From Butyrivibrio sp. AE2015 (GTDB lineage Bacteria > Bacillota > Clostridia > Lachnospirales > Lachnospiraceae), in contig NZ_ATVR01000009.1 of the NCBI RefSeq assembly GCF_000420825.1, positions 45,436 through 109,435 on the forward strand: DNA of 64,000 nucleotides. Direction: 5' to 3'. The notes below the pieces were generated by a model, which made no database searches, was not told the DNA's origin, and worked only from the letters and a program-made list of their open reading frames with translations. Of the stretch, positions 14,977 through 22,440 are shown piece by piece (the stretch's first letter is position 1; each line of letters opens with the position of its first letter). The position numbers and the translations under genes were made by a program.

Positions 14977-15768
14977 ATGAAGCTTAGACCATGTATTGAT
15001 ATTCATAACGGAAAAGTTAAACAGATTGTGGGTAGCAGTCTTAGAGATGCCGGAGATGTGGCCAGTGAGAACTATGTGTCCACAAGGGAAGCGGCATTTT
15101 ATTCCAATATGTATAGAGAACTGGGACTTACGGGCGGCCATGTGATCCTTCTTAATTCTGTTGACAGTCCTTACTATGAAATGACCAAAAAACAGGCTTT
15201 TGGAGCTCTTTTGGCTAATCCTGGACTTTTGCAGGTTGGCGGCGGGATAACTGCTGACAATGCACAGGAATTTATTGATGCAGGTGCTTCTCATGTTATA
15301 GTAACCTCTTATGTGTTTAAAAATGGGAAAGTTAGCTTTACGAACCTGAAGAAGCTGGTTAAGGCTGTAGGGAAAGAGAGGATAGTTCTTGATCTTTCCT
15401 GTAAAGCAGGCGATGAATGCAAGGATGAGCCTGAATCTTACTATATTGTCACTGACAGATGGCAGAAAATGACTGATGTGAAGCTTTGCAGCGAAACACT
15501 TGATGAGCTTTCAGAGTACTGCGATGAGTTTCTGGTCCATGCAGCAGACGTTGAGGGTAAACAAAACGGAATAGAAGAGAATGTAGTTAAGCTCCTGGCT
15601 GATTGGTGGAAAAGACCTATCACATATGCCGGCGGTGTTGGCAGTATATCTGATATTAAAACTTTGAAAAAGCTTGGAAAAGAAAAGATAGATGTTACTG
15701 TTGGATCTGCGCTTGATATATTTGGTGGGAAGCTGAAGATGGAAGATGTGATCACAGCATGTGAGTGA
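14977..15768 (+). CDS. hisA: Eukaryotic-type HisA (ProFAR isomerase, HIS6-like)
   Basis: A 263-residue protein starting MKLRPCIDIHNGKVKQIVGS. The ATG at 14977 has GAAAGGA upstream; an upstream in-frame ATG at 14893 overlaps the dapB stop and would add an unusual hydrophobic stretch. The sequence follows the plant/fungal HIS6 pattern rather than the usual bacterial HisA: RPCIDIHNGKVKQIVG, GGHVILLN, LQVGGGI, HVIVTSYVF and ITYAGGVGSISDI. It isomerises the fourth histidine-pathway intermediate. No other his gene is in the window. A terminator follows. Confidence 0.85.
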   Translation: MKLRPCIDIHNGKVKQIVGSSLRDAGDVASENYVSTREAAFYSNMYRELGLTGGHVILLNSVDSPYYEMTKKQAFGALLANPGLLQVGGGITADNAQEFIDAGASHVIVTSYVFKNGKVSFTNLKKLVKAVGKERIVLDLSCKAGDECKDEPESYYIVTDRWQKMTDVKLCSETLDELSEYCDEFLVHAADVEGKQNGIEENVVKLLADWWKRPITYAGGVGSISDIKTLKKLGKEKIDVTVGSALDIFGGKLKMEDVITACE

Positions 15769-15784
15769 TTCAAGGCTAAAAAAG

Positions 15785-15814
15785 GCCATCTGACTAGTGT
15801 CAGATGGCTTTTTC
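15785..15814 (+). terminator. Terminator after hisA
   Basis: GCCATCTGAC-TAGT-GTCAGATGGC, a perfect 10-bp stem, is followed by TTTTTC. Confidence 0.95.
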
Positions 15815-15902
15815 TATTAATCATTGTTACAATCTTGCAAATTCAATATATATATATTAGAATAAGGCACTTTGTAGTCTGATTAATTGCTCTAATTCAG
15901 AA

Positions 15903-16103
15903 TTAAAGCTTGTTTACGTTTACGGCCTGAGGTCCCTTTTCGCCCTGGATTACATCATACTCTACAGAAGCGCCCTCTTCGAGAGACTTGAAACCTTCCA
16001 TGTTGAGTCCTGAATAATGTACGAATACATCATTTCCAGCCTCGTCTGAGATGAAGCCGTAACCCTTCTGGTTGTTGAACCACTTAACAGTACCTTTGTT
16101 CAT
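15903..16103 (-). CDS. csp: Cold shock protein (CspA family)
   Basis: A 66-residue single OB-fold RNA/DNA chaperone. RNP1 is KGYGFISD and RNP2 is DVFVHYSGL. The start [17 protein letters not shown] is canonical. GGAGG precedes the ATG at a good distance. The region upstream (16104-16373) is AT-rich with no gene; it holds this gene's leader and the divergent promoter of the TrpR-like regulator. Long leaders are common for cold-shock genes, but I see no defined thermosensor structure. Confidence 0.96.
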   Translation of the reverse strand: MNKGTVKWFNNQKGYGFISDEAGNDVFVHYSGLNMEGFKSLEEGASVEYDVIQGEKGPQAVNVNKL

Positions 16104-16373
16104 TGTAATACCTCCACTAAAAATAAAAAAATATTCGTTCTGTTGTCTAGTCTATGACAACATATTTACAATAGCACAGTAAAAAACAAAAGTAAAGCGC
16201 ATATTTTGTATTTTGCGTATAATCATTACAATTTTTAGTGCTTTTCCGATATTAAAATTACCTCTTTACTTTACAAATTTAGAGTGATAAAATGTTTAAG
16301 CACGAAAGTATTTTATACGAAATATTGATAAGTTGTGGCGACAGAAAAAATATTGAATTGGAGGACATGGCAT

Positions 16374-16658
16374 ATGAACAAAAAAATAAGAACAGATGCA
16401 GTAGATCACCTGTTTGATGCAATTCTTTGCCTTCAGAATAAAGAGGAGTGTTATAGCTTCTTTGAGGATCTGTGTACTGTTAATGAGCTTCTTTCTCTTT
16501 CACAGAGATTTGAAGTTGCTTCTATGCTGAGAGAACATAAGACTTATCTGGAGATAGCGGAGAAGACCGGTGCGTCTACCGCAACCATAAGCAGAGTTAA
16601 CCGCTCACTTAACTATGGTGATGATGGTTACGAGTTAGTTTTCGAGAGAATGAAATAA
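16374..16658 (+). CDS. TrpR-like regulator, YerC/YecD family
   Basis: A 94-residue protein starting MNKKIRTDAVDHLFDAILCL. The ATG at 16374 has GGAGG 9 nt upstream; a longer in-frame start at 16335 has no site. The C-terminal half is the TrpR/YerC helix-turn-helix: LSLSQRFEVASMLREHKTYL then EIAEKTGASTATISRVNRSL. The family binds DNA, but its targets are not established. Single gene with its own terminator. Confidence 0.9.
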   Translation: MNKKIRTDAVDHLFDAILCLQNKEECYSFFEDLCTVNELLSLSQRFEVASMLREHKTYLEIAEKTGASTATISRVNRSLNYGDDGYELVFERMK

Positions 16659-16670
16659 AACAAAAAAATT

Positions 16671-16709
16671 CGCTTGCCTTGGATGATATCCATAGGCAAG
16701 CGTTTTTTT
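16671..16709 (+). terminator. Terminator after the YerC-like gene
   Basis: CGCTTGCCT...AGGCAAGCG with an inner GGAT-GAT-ATCC is followed by seven T. It faces the end of the bactofilin gene on the other strand. Confidence 0.93.
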
Positions 16710-16718
16710 ATTCTATTT

Positions 16719-17180
16719 TCAGTTGGCTTCTGTCTTATTTTCTTCAGCCGTTTCTTCTTTTGATTCCTTATCGGCAACAGCTCTTTCTTTTGCTATAGAA
16801 GCAGAAGACTTATCCAGACCGGTCATCTCACATTTGCCCTGGAAAACAGCGTTTTCATCAATGATTATTCCCTTGCAGGAAATGTCGCCGTAAACTTTAC
16901 CGGTATCACTTATTTCAATTTTGCCCTGTGGAGCAGTGATATTACCTGTAACCTCACCGGCAACATATACGTTAAGTGCTGATACAGTACCGGTAATCTT
17001 GCCTTCCTGTCCAACGATAAGTGCACCAGAGATGGTTACGTTTCCTTTAATGATACCGTCAATTCTGGTTGAATCTTTAGTTGTCAGTGGGCCTTCAATT
17101 ACAGCGCCGGGGCCAATGATTGTTCCAACCTGTTCCAGTAATGCGTTGTCTTCGGCTGAGTCTTTTTTGTTTCCGAACAT
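16719..17180 (-). CDS. Bactofilin (polymer-forming cytoskeletal protein)
   Basis: A 153-residue protein. The central DUF583 beta-helix (about 20-110) has regular short repeats, such as GPLTTKDSTRIDGIIKGNVT and GEVTGNITAPQGKIEISDTG. It is flanked by a short charged N-terminus and an acidic C-terminal tail. Bactofilins self-assemble into membrane-associated filaments that localise cell-wall enzymes and affect cell shape. The start lies 14 nt after the stop of the M23-like gene and its GGAGG site is within that gap, so the two are one operon. That pairing matches known bactofilin/M23 partnerships. Confidence 0.93.
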   Translation of the reverse strand: MFGNKKDSAEDNALLEQVGTIIGPGAVIEGPLTTKDSTRIDGIIKGNVTISGALIVGQEGKITGTVSALNVYVAGEVTGNITAPQGKIEISDTGKVYGDISCKGIIIDENAVFQGKCEMTGLDKSSASIAKERAVADKESKEETAEENKTEAN

Positions 17181-17194
17181 GATTATCCTCCGAT

Positions 17195-17977
17195 TTAACC
17201 ATTAATCTCTATTAGTTCTTCAGGATCGATAAATTTATCATCCTGCTGAATCTGATATCCAAGGGTGGTATTATCGCTTACCACAAAGATTATGTCACCT
17301 CTGTCTATGGCATCACCTTCTGAAACAAGCGGATCACCTGAGTTTCTATAGAAAGTGATATATCCATTGCCATGGTCAATGGTGACCATATTGCCAAACT
17401 TGGCATCAGTAGTTACTGATAAAACTGTGCCTGTACCTGTTGCAATTACATTGCTGCCCGCTGCAGCTTCAAATAAAACAATAGGATTGCCGGTAGCGGT
17501 ATCTTTATTTTCATCTGTAAGCTTGGTAACAGTAGTAGAGTTCGTATCGTCAACAGCTGCAATAGGTGCTGAAGCTCCTGCTGTAAGTGGAAAACCTGTT
17601 GGAACAGCGAGAGTCTCAGCTTCTTCAGCTGACTGCTGCTCGTTTTCCAATCTCAGATTAAGAGCTGCTCTAAGCTGTTGTTCCTCAGTTACAAGAGTCT
17701 CATTCGATGCTTCCAAAGTACTGTTTTCTACTTTGAGATCTTCAATCTGTTTTTTCTGCTCAGCCTGTATGGACCTGAGAGTATTTATGGTCATTGCTGA
17801 GTAGATAATGTAGCAGACCAGTGCAAGAACTATTGCAAAAGAACAGTAGGCAAGCACCTGAGTCTTAAAATGATTGAGATGGAGACGTTTGGTACTTCCA
17901 TCAGAATCTCCTGAAATGATCATAAAAGTATAATGTCTCTTATGCCTGTGCTTTCTGGGCTTTTTATCTGCGCTCAT
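17195..17977 (-). CDS. Membrane-anchored LytM/M23-like protein, probably non-catalytic
   Basis: A 260-residue protein. The start is set at ATG 17977 with GGAGG 5 nt upstream; a GTG two codons earlier overlaps that site. Order: basic cytoplasmic tail (KPRKHRHKRH), one membrane helix (about 45-65), a coiled coil (IEDLKVENSTLEASNETLVT), a Thr/Ala-rich linker, then an M23 fold (about 180-255) with FGNMVTIDHGNGYITFYRN and VSEGDAIDRGDIIFVVSDNT. The zinc ligands of M23 enzymes are not recognisable: the YxHL position reads YRN and the HxH position reads GYQIQQ. It probably acts as a scaffold or activator rather than a hydrolase. Confidence 0.85.
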   Translation of the reverse strand: MSADKKPRKHRHKRHYTFMIISGDSDGSTKRLHLNHFKTQVLAYCSFAIVLALVCYIIYSAMTINTLRSIQAEQKKQIEDLKVENSTLEASNETLVTEEQQLRAALNLRLENEQQSAEEAETLAVPTGFPLTAGASAPIAAVDDTNSTTVTKLTDENKDTATGNPIVLFEAAAGSNVIATGTGTVLSVTTDAKFGNMVTIDHGNGYITFYRNSGDPLVSEGDAIDRGDIIFVVSDNTTLGYQIQQDDKFIDPEELIEING

Positions 17978-18069
17978 ATTCACCTCCGACTGACTAAATA
18001 TTTTATCATATATGCCGGTAAAATGGCAAATTCTGCCCAGTGCCTTCGCTTAACACGGTACTCTGTCTC

Positions 18070-18117
18070 ACAAAAATACTCCCTGCACCTTAGAGCTCTA
18101 AGGCGTAGGGAGTATTA
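18070..18117 (-). terminator. Terminator of the beta-helix lipoprotein gene
   Basis: AATACTCCCT...AGGGAGTATT enclose an inner CTTAGAGCTCTAAG palindrome. Read leftward, the stem is followed by TTTTTG. Confidence 0.88.
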
Positions 18118-18120
18118 GAT

Positions 18121-19653
18121 TTATTTTGTACCTGTTAATGCGGTGCCATTTACATAAAGAGTGTAGCCATTACTGATGATGCTTGAAGCGTCGCCGTCGA
18201 AGGAAGTGATGTAGGTATCGGCAGTAAGTGTCCAGGTGCTGCTTGAGTCGATGCTTACTGATACAGTGCCGACTTTTGTTGATACTGTTTCGCCGTCTGC
18301 GTTTGTTATGTTGCCGTCGATAGCTCCTTCAAAGGTTGATCCGTTTGTGAGGTTTAGCGTGAACTCGGAATCATCGCCAACGAGAATTGTTCCGGAGAGA
18401 ATCTGGTCATCTGCATTAAGTGTAGCTATATTATTGTCGCCGGTCCATCCGTCTGCACATACAGAAAGAAGGATGTTATCTGAATCTTTGTTGTTGATGC
18501 TTACGCTTGAAAGATTGATAACTGCGTTTGTATTTGTAACGTGAAATACGTGACCGTTTTTACTTGTAAGTGAACCACCGTTCATTGTAAATGTAGATGT
18601 TCCGCTATCTGCATCACCTGACATTGACTGGTAGATCATGATTGTGTCGTAGAATGTAGCATTACCATTAGTGTCAGTGTTATTTGCAGTCATGTCACAA
18701 TCGTTAAGTGTAATGGAGTTTATACCCTCTATGCATACACCCTCTGAAAGATTTGAAGTGAGTGTTGCGTTTGAAACGGTGATATCTGCAGTTGAGTAGA
18801 TTGCAGGTGATCCAAGTCCGTTTGTTGTATAAGTTCCGCCATCTACAGTAACTGTTCCGCCACCTCTGTCAGTTCTGATAGCAGCAGAAGACTGGCCTGA
18901 GGTTTCAACAGTGAGGTTGGAAGCTTTTGTTATACCGCCACCTGTTGTCATGATGCCGCCTGAACCGTCACCAGTTGTTGTAATGGATGTATCTGAAATG
19001 ATAACTGTTGTGCCATCTCCTGAAGCACCGTTCTGTCCGCCGTTACCGCCGTAAGAGAATACGCCGTTTGCGCCGTCTGCGTCAGAAGTGATAGTTCCAC
19101 CTGTAATAGTAGTTGTTGATCCGTCTTTTACAAGTACAGCAGCGTTAAGTCCATAGAAGTTACAGTTGTCGCCACCGTCTGAATCTCCTGCCTTTTCTAC
19201 AGTTGGATTAGTTATTGTTACGTCTTCAGAAGTTGCGATCAAAAGAGCACTCTGATCAACTGTACTTGTTGAATATGTCTTTGAATCCTGAGAGTCGGCT
19301 GATGTGATTTCAACTGCACCTGAATAATCGATATCAGCGCTGCTGCTTCCGCCACCAAAGCCGCCACCGCCTTCTCCTCCGGGACCGCCGCCAGGTGCTC
19401 CATCTGGAGCTTCGCCCTGAGGTTTTTCTCCATCAGGTGTTTCGCCTTCAGGCTTTTCACCTTCCTTATTATCTACAGGAGCTTCACCCTGTGCCATGTC
19501 TTTTTCATCAGGGGCTTCCGGCGCTATGATACTGCTTTCAGCCTGTGCATCCTGAGTTGAAGTTGTACTTTCCTGACCACAAGCTGCCAGAGATGCGCAC
19601 ATCACTGTTATTGCAGCAGTAGAGATCAGTTTTTTTACATAGTTCTTTTTCAT
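18121..19653 (-). CDS. Secreted beta-helix lipoprotein (adhesin-like)
   Basis: A 510-residue protein. A lipoprotein signal peptide with lipobox LAAC (Cys about residue 25) is followed by a disordered Pro/Glu/Gly segment with near-repeats GEKPEGETPDGEKPQGEAPD and a glycine-rich stretch (about 60-105). The rest is a right-handed beta-helix with many short Ser/Thr/Asn/Gly/Asp turns (TTITGGTITSDADGANGVFS, ITTTGDGSGGIMTTGGGI). This layout fits a surface-exposed carbohydrate-binding or adhesive protein. No catalytic site of a polysaccharide lyase is recognised. GGAGA precedes the ATG. Single gene with a strong terminator. Confidence 0.85.
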   Translation of the reverse strand: MKKNYVKKLISTAAITVMCASLAACGQESTTSTQDAQAESSIIAPEAPDEKDMAQGEAPVDNKEGEKPEGETPDGEKPQGEAPDGAPGGGPGGEGGGGFGGGSSSADIDYSGAVEITSADSQDSKTYSTSTVDQSALLIATSEDVTITNPTVEKAGDSDGGDNCNFYGLNAAVLVKDGSTTTITGGTITSDADGANGVFSYGGNGGQNGASGDGTTVIISDTSITTTGDGSGGIMTTGGGITKASNLTVETSGQSSAAIRTDRGGGTVTVDGGTYTTNGLGSPAIYSTADITVSNATLTSNLSEGVCIEGINSITLNDCDMTANNTDTNGNATFYDTIMIYQSMSGDADSGTSTFTMNGGSLTSKNGHVFHVTNTNAVINLSSVSINNKDSDNILLSVCADGWTGDNNIATLNADDQILSGTILVGDDSEFTLNLTNGSTFEGAIDGNITNADGETVSTKVGTVSVSIDSSSTWTLTADTYITSFDGDASSIISNGYTLYVNGTALTGTK

Positions 19654-19744
19654 TTAAGTTATCTCCTAATAAACTTGTTTTTTTAGTTTATATGTGAATT
19701 ATGAAACTTAAACCTAAAATTAACTTAAAATGAAAAAAGAAAAA

Positions 19745-22243
19745 TCAAACAATTATTATATTCTCATGTTTCCCATCGACTCTTACAGTGGTTGTGGAGT
19801 AGAGGGGTTTGTCCTGATCAATTTTGTGGACAACTCCGCCAATGACAAAAATTACACCTGCATGTATGTGATTGGAGATAGAAGCAGTAGCTTTATTACT
19901 CTTACTGATTGTTTCTTCAATGGCCTTTATTTCATTAATACGTTCATTTATCATTTTTTTCTTTACATCAACAGCAGCATTTATCCTGATCTTCCATTGG
20001 AGCATTTCCCTGCTCTTGACTCCGAGTTCATTTAGACGTATCTTTTCAGTTTCCAAAGTTTGTAATTCTTCATTATCTCTTTCAAGCTCTTTTTGTCTCT
20101 GCAGATAGTCAGAATAAATGTTATCGACAACGCCAAGACTTATGATCGTCTTAGCGCCTCCTTTACTTCCGAGATTCGCTGTTTCAATGCCTAAAAAGCT
20201 CTGGGTGGTTCCGCCGTATATGGAGCCATCTTTTCCAAAGGTTTTTACCACACCTTTTGCCAGGATAGTGCAGTTTACAAAAGAATTGGCATAGACATTC
20301 ATGGCATTTATTTTTACGCCCTCAAGGAACTTGGCAGATACATTGCCTTTTGCGTCAATTCCGCCGCGGAGAGGACATGTGGCGCCGCCTTTTATGGATA
20401 CATTGCCACCGCTAACCAATAGAGAGCTTTCCATGTGGCCACTGATAACGATATCACCTGAAGCCCTTATCTCTGAACCTGAGTTTACGTCACCTGTAAT
20501 GAAGACAGTTCCGTCATATCTGATTACCTTGTCGGTGATCTTAACCTCACTCATTACAAGGATTCTTTCTATAAATATATGGCCATCATGCATGGAGAGG
20601 GCGCCGGTATATCTGGAAACGTAAGTGATCTTGTCGTTTAGTACCATGAAGCCTGTTCCTTTTAGCATAGGGATCTCACGGCCTTTTTTTGCGACTATTT
20701 TTTTGCCGAATACATCGCAGCCGTCAGTACCTAAGGTGGAGCGGTGGTACTTGGCAATTACATCGCCGACATTTATCTTTATCAGCGAGTCAAGATTTGA
20801 AAAATCTGCAGTTCCATCTTCGTTTTCAGATAGCACACATTCTTTTGGAAGGTCAAAAAAGTACTCGTAGAATCCGTCGTTTCCGTTGACAGCATCTGTT
20901 CCTGACGCGATCAGGTATTCCTTGTCAGATTTGCCGTCCTTGACGAGTTTTTTAATTTCTTTTCTGTCTATCCCATAGTTGATGCCGCATTTTGTAAGAA
21001 AACTCATGACGATATCTTCTGAATATTCTTTTATCTGTGGAATGTCTACGGGCTTGAACCAGCACAGCATTCGCTCATGGGTAAAAGAAATATAGTCATT
21101 CTTGTGCTCAAGCATATAAAGAAGGATTTCTTCTTTGCTGCTCTTTTTCGCGGTTTCATCCGCTTCGGGAGCAGATTTGTCGATAAAAGTGCCAAGTATC
21201 AGCTGCTGACGGACACGGCGCATGTCTTTTGCTGTGTACATCATTGATGAATACTTGGATATATCAATGCCTTCCTCAAGGCCGAGCCTTAGCTCGTGCA
21301 TCTGGTCTGCCCAGTAAAGTGGCTGGCATAAAGGCGTAATATCAATACCGTGTTCAAGACCAAGGCGCATTTCGCGCATTTGCTGCCAGTTATATGCAAC
21401 GTCGGCATACTGATCAACGATGACGCCATTTTCTATTCCAAGGCGGATCTCATGAATGGCATCGCTTCTGATATCCGGTGAAATATAATCATCAATTGGA
21501 AGGTTTTCCACAAGTGCAGAACGGATCTCCTCAAGCTGGTCTGCGTCATATTTCTGGGCAATATAATCCGAAAGATCAACGCCATCGAGGAAAGCCTTAT
21601 GGAGCTGGTCCAGGATTCCATATGAATAATTCTTGATCTGTTCTTCAGTTAGGAAAAAACCATCTTCAGCGCTTTCACGGACAACACGCATTTTGAGGTA
21701 AGGAATATCAACGTGTGCGTAATCTGCAACGTCGATCTGCGCCTCAAGGCCTTTTCTTATTTCTCTCATCTGAAGAAAATCAAATTCAGGATCGAGATAG
21801 AAGATCACCGGAAAATCTTTAGAGAATACAAGACCTTTTCTTATTTGCTTCATCTGTTCAGCAAGAAATTCTTTTTTTGCATAAAGAGATACATCGACAT
21901 TTTCATAAATGCCGCGCCTTATCTGGTATATCTGACTACTGCTAAAGTTCTGCTCACGATAGGAGGTCATGTCTATTCCCTGAATAGCTTCAAGACGCAT
22001 TTCCTCCATTTCGAGCCAGGATAATTTGGGGTTCAGATATTTTTTTACATCAATATCAGCTTCCAGACCTTTTCTGATCTCTGCAAGCTGAAGGGCGTTG
22101 AAATTGTATTTGCGAAGGACCTCCGATTTCAGTCCTAAAGATTCACACTTAGTAAGCTCTTTTTCAAAAGAGTCATCATCAAAAGAAGTTAAGCCATTAT
22201 AGATCTTAAATCCGCTTACGGAAGAATCGTCATGTGTAACCAT
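19745..22243 (-). CDS. FapA/DUF342 protein with N-terminal 26-residue repeats
   Basis: An 832-residue cytoplasmic protein. The ATG at 22243 is chosen because AGGAGG sits 6 nt upstream; an in-frame TTG at 22285 would add 14 basic residues. Residues about 30-350 are about twelve tandem repeats of near 26 residues, consensus QM.EIR.GLE.GIDvs.Y......, for example QQMREMRLGLEHGIDITPLC and DQMHELRLGLEEGIDISKYS. The C-terminal part is a FapA-type beta-solenoid (SGHMESSLLVSGGNVSIKGG, GGIDAKGNVSAKFLEGVKIN) followed by a coiled coil. FapA domains occur in flagellar/cell-polarity proteins; no flagellar gene is near. The repeat function is unknown. Confidence 0.85.
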   Translation of the reverse strand: MVTHDDSSVSGFKIYNGLTSFDDDSFEKELTKCESLGLKSEVLRKYNFNALQLAEIRKGLEADIDVKKYLNPKLSWLEMEEMRLEAIQGIDMTSYREQNFSSSQIYQIRRGIYENVDVSLYAKKEFLAEQMKQIRKGLVFSKDFPVIFYLDPEFDFLQMREIRKGLEAQIDVADYAHVDIPYLKMRVVRESAEDGFFLTEEQIKNYSYGILDQLHKAFLDGVDLSDYIAQKYDADQLEEIRSALVENLPIDDYISPDIRSDAIHEIRLGIENGVIVDQYADVAYNWQQMREMRLGLEHGIDITPLCQPLYWADQMHELRLGLEEGIDISKYSSMMYTAKDMRRVRQQLILGTFIDKSAPEADETAKKSSKEEILLYMLEHKNDYISFTHERMLCWFKPVDIPQIKEYSEDIVMSFLTKCGINYGIDRKEIKKLVKDGKSDKEYLIASGTDAVNGNDGFYEYFFDLPKECVLSENEDGTADFSNLDSLIKINVGDVIAKYHRSTLGTDGCDVFGKKIVAKKGREIPMLKGTGFMVLNDKITYVSRYTGALSMHDGHIFIERILVMSEVKITDKVIRYDGTVFITGDVNSGSEIRASGDIVISGHMESSLLVSGGNVSIKGGATCPLRGGIDAKGNVSAKFLEGVKINAMNVYANSFVNCTILAKGVVKTFGKDGSIYGGTTQSFLGIETANLGSKGGAKTIISLGVVDNIYSDYLQRQKELERDNEELQTLETEKIRLNELGVKSREMLQWKIRINAAVDVKKKMINERINEIKAIEETISKSNKATASISNHIHAGVIFVIGGVVHKIDQDKPLYSTTTVRVDGKHENIIIV

Positions 22244-22310
22244 TTTACCCCTCCTGATTACTATTCGGCGAAGTAATTTTATCAAAAATCAGTAGATAAA
22301 GTCGATATGC

Positions 22311-22356
22311 AAAAAGTCGCATAAATCTGCTTGAATGCAGAATTTATGCGACTTTT
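22311..22356 (-). terminator. Terminator of the cellobiose phosphorylase gene
   Basis: AAAAAGTCGCATAAAT and ATTTATGCGACTTTT pair with an inner CTGC...GCAG stem. T-tails are present on both strands, so it can work in either direction. It lies between the FapA-like gene start and the phosphorylase stop. Confidence 0.9.
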
Positions 22357-22440
22357 AGGTACTTCTTAAAAGAGGTATAAAAAAGTATAATTTTTTTATG
22401 AAAAATAAGCTTTGTGGTCGATAGATTTTATGAAATAAGA

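Noticed and set aside
17355..17804. 149-residue plus-strand frame opposite the M23-like gene
   Set aside because: Antisense shadow of a well-supported gene with a GGAGG site; it is Ser/Val-rich in the way complementary frames of Thr/Ala/Glu-rich genes are.
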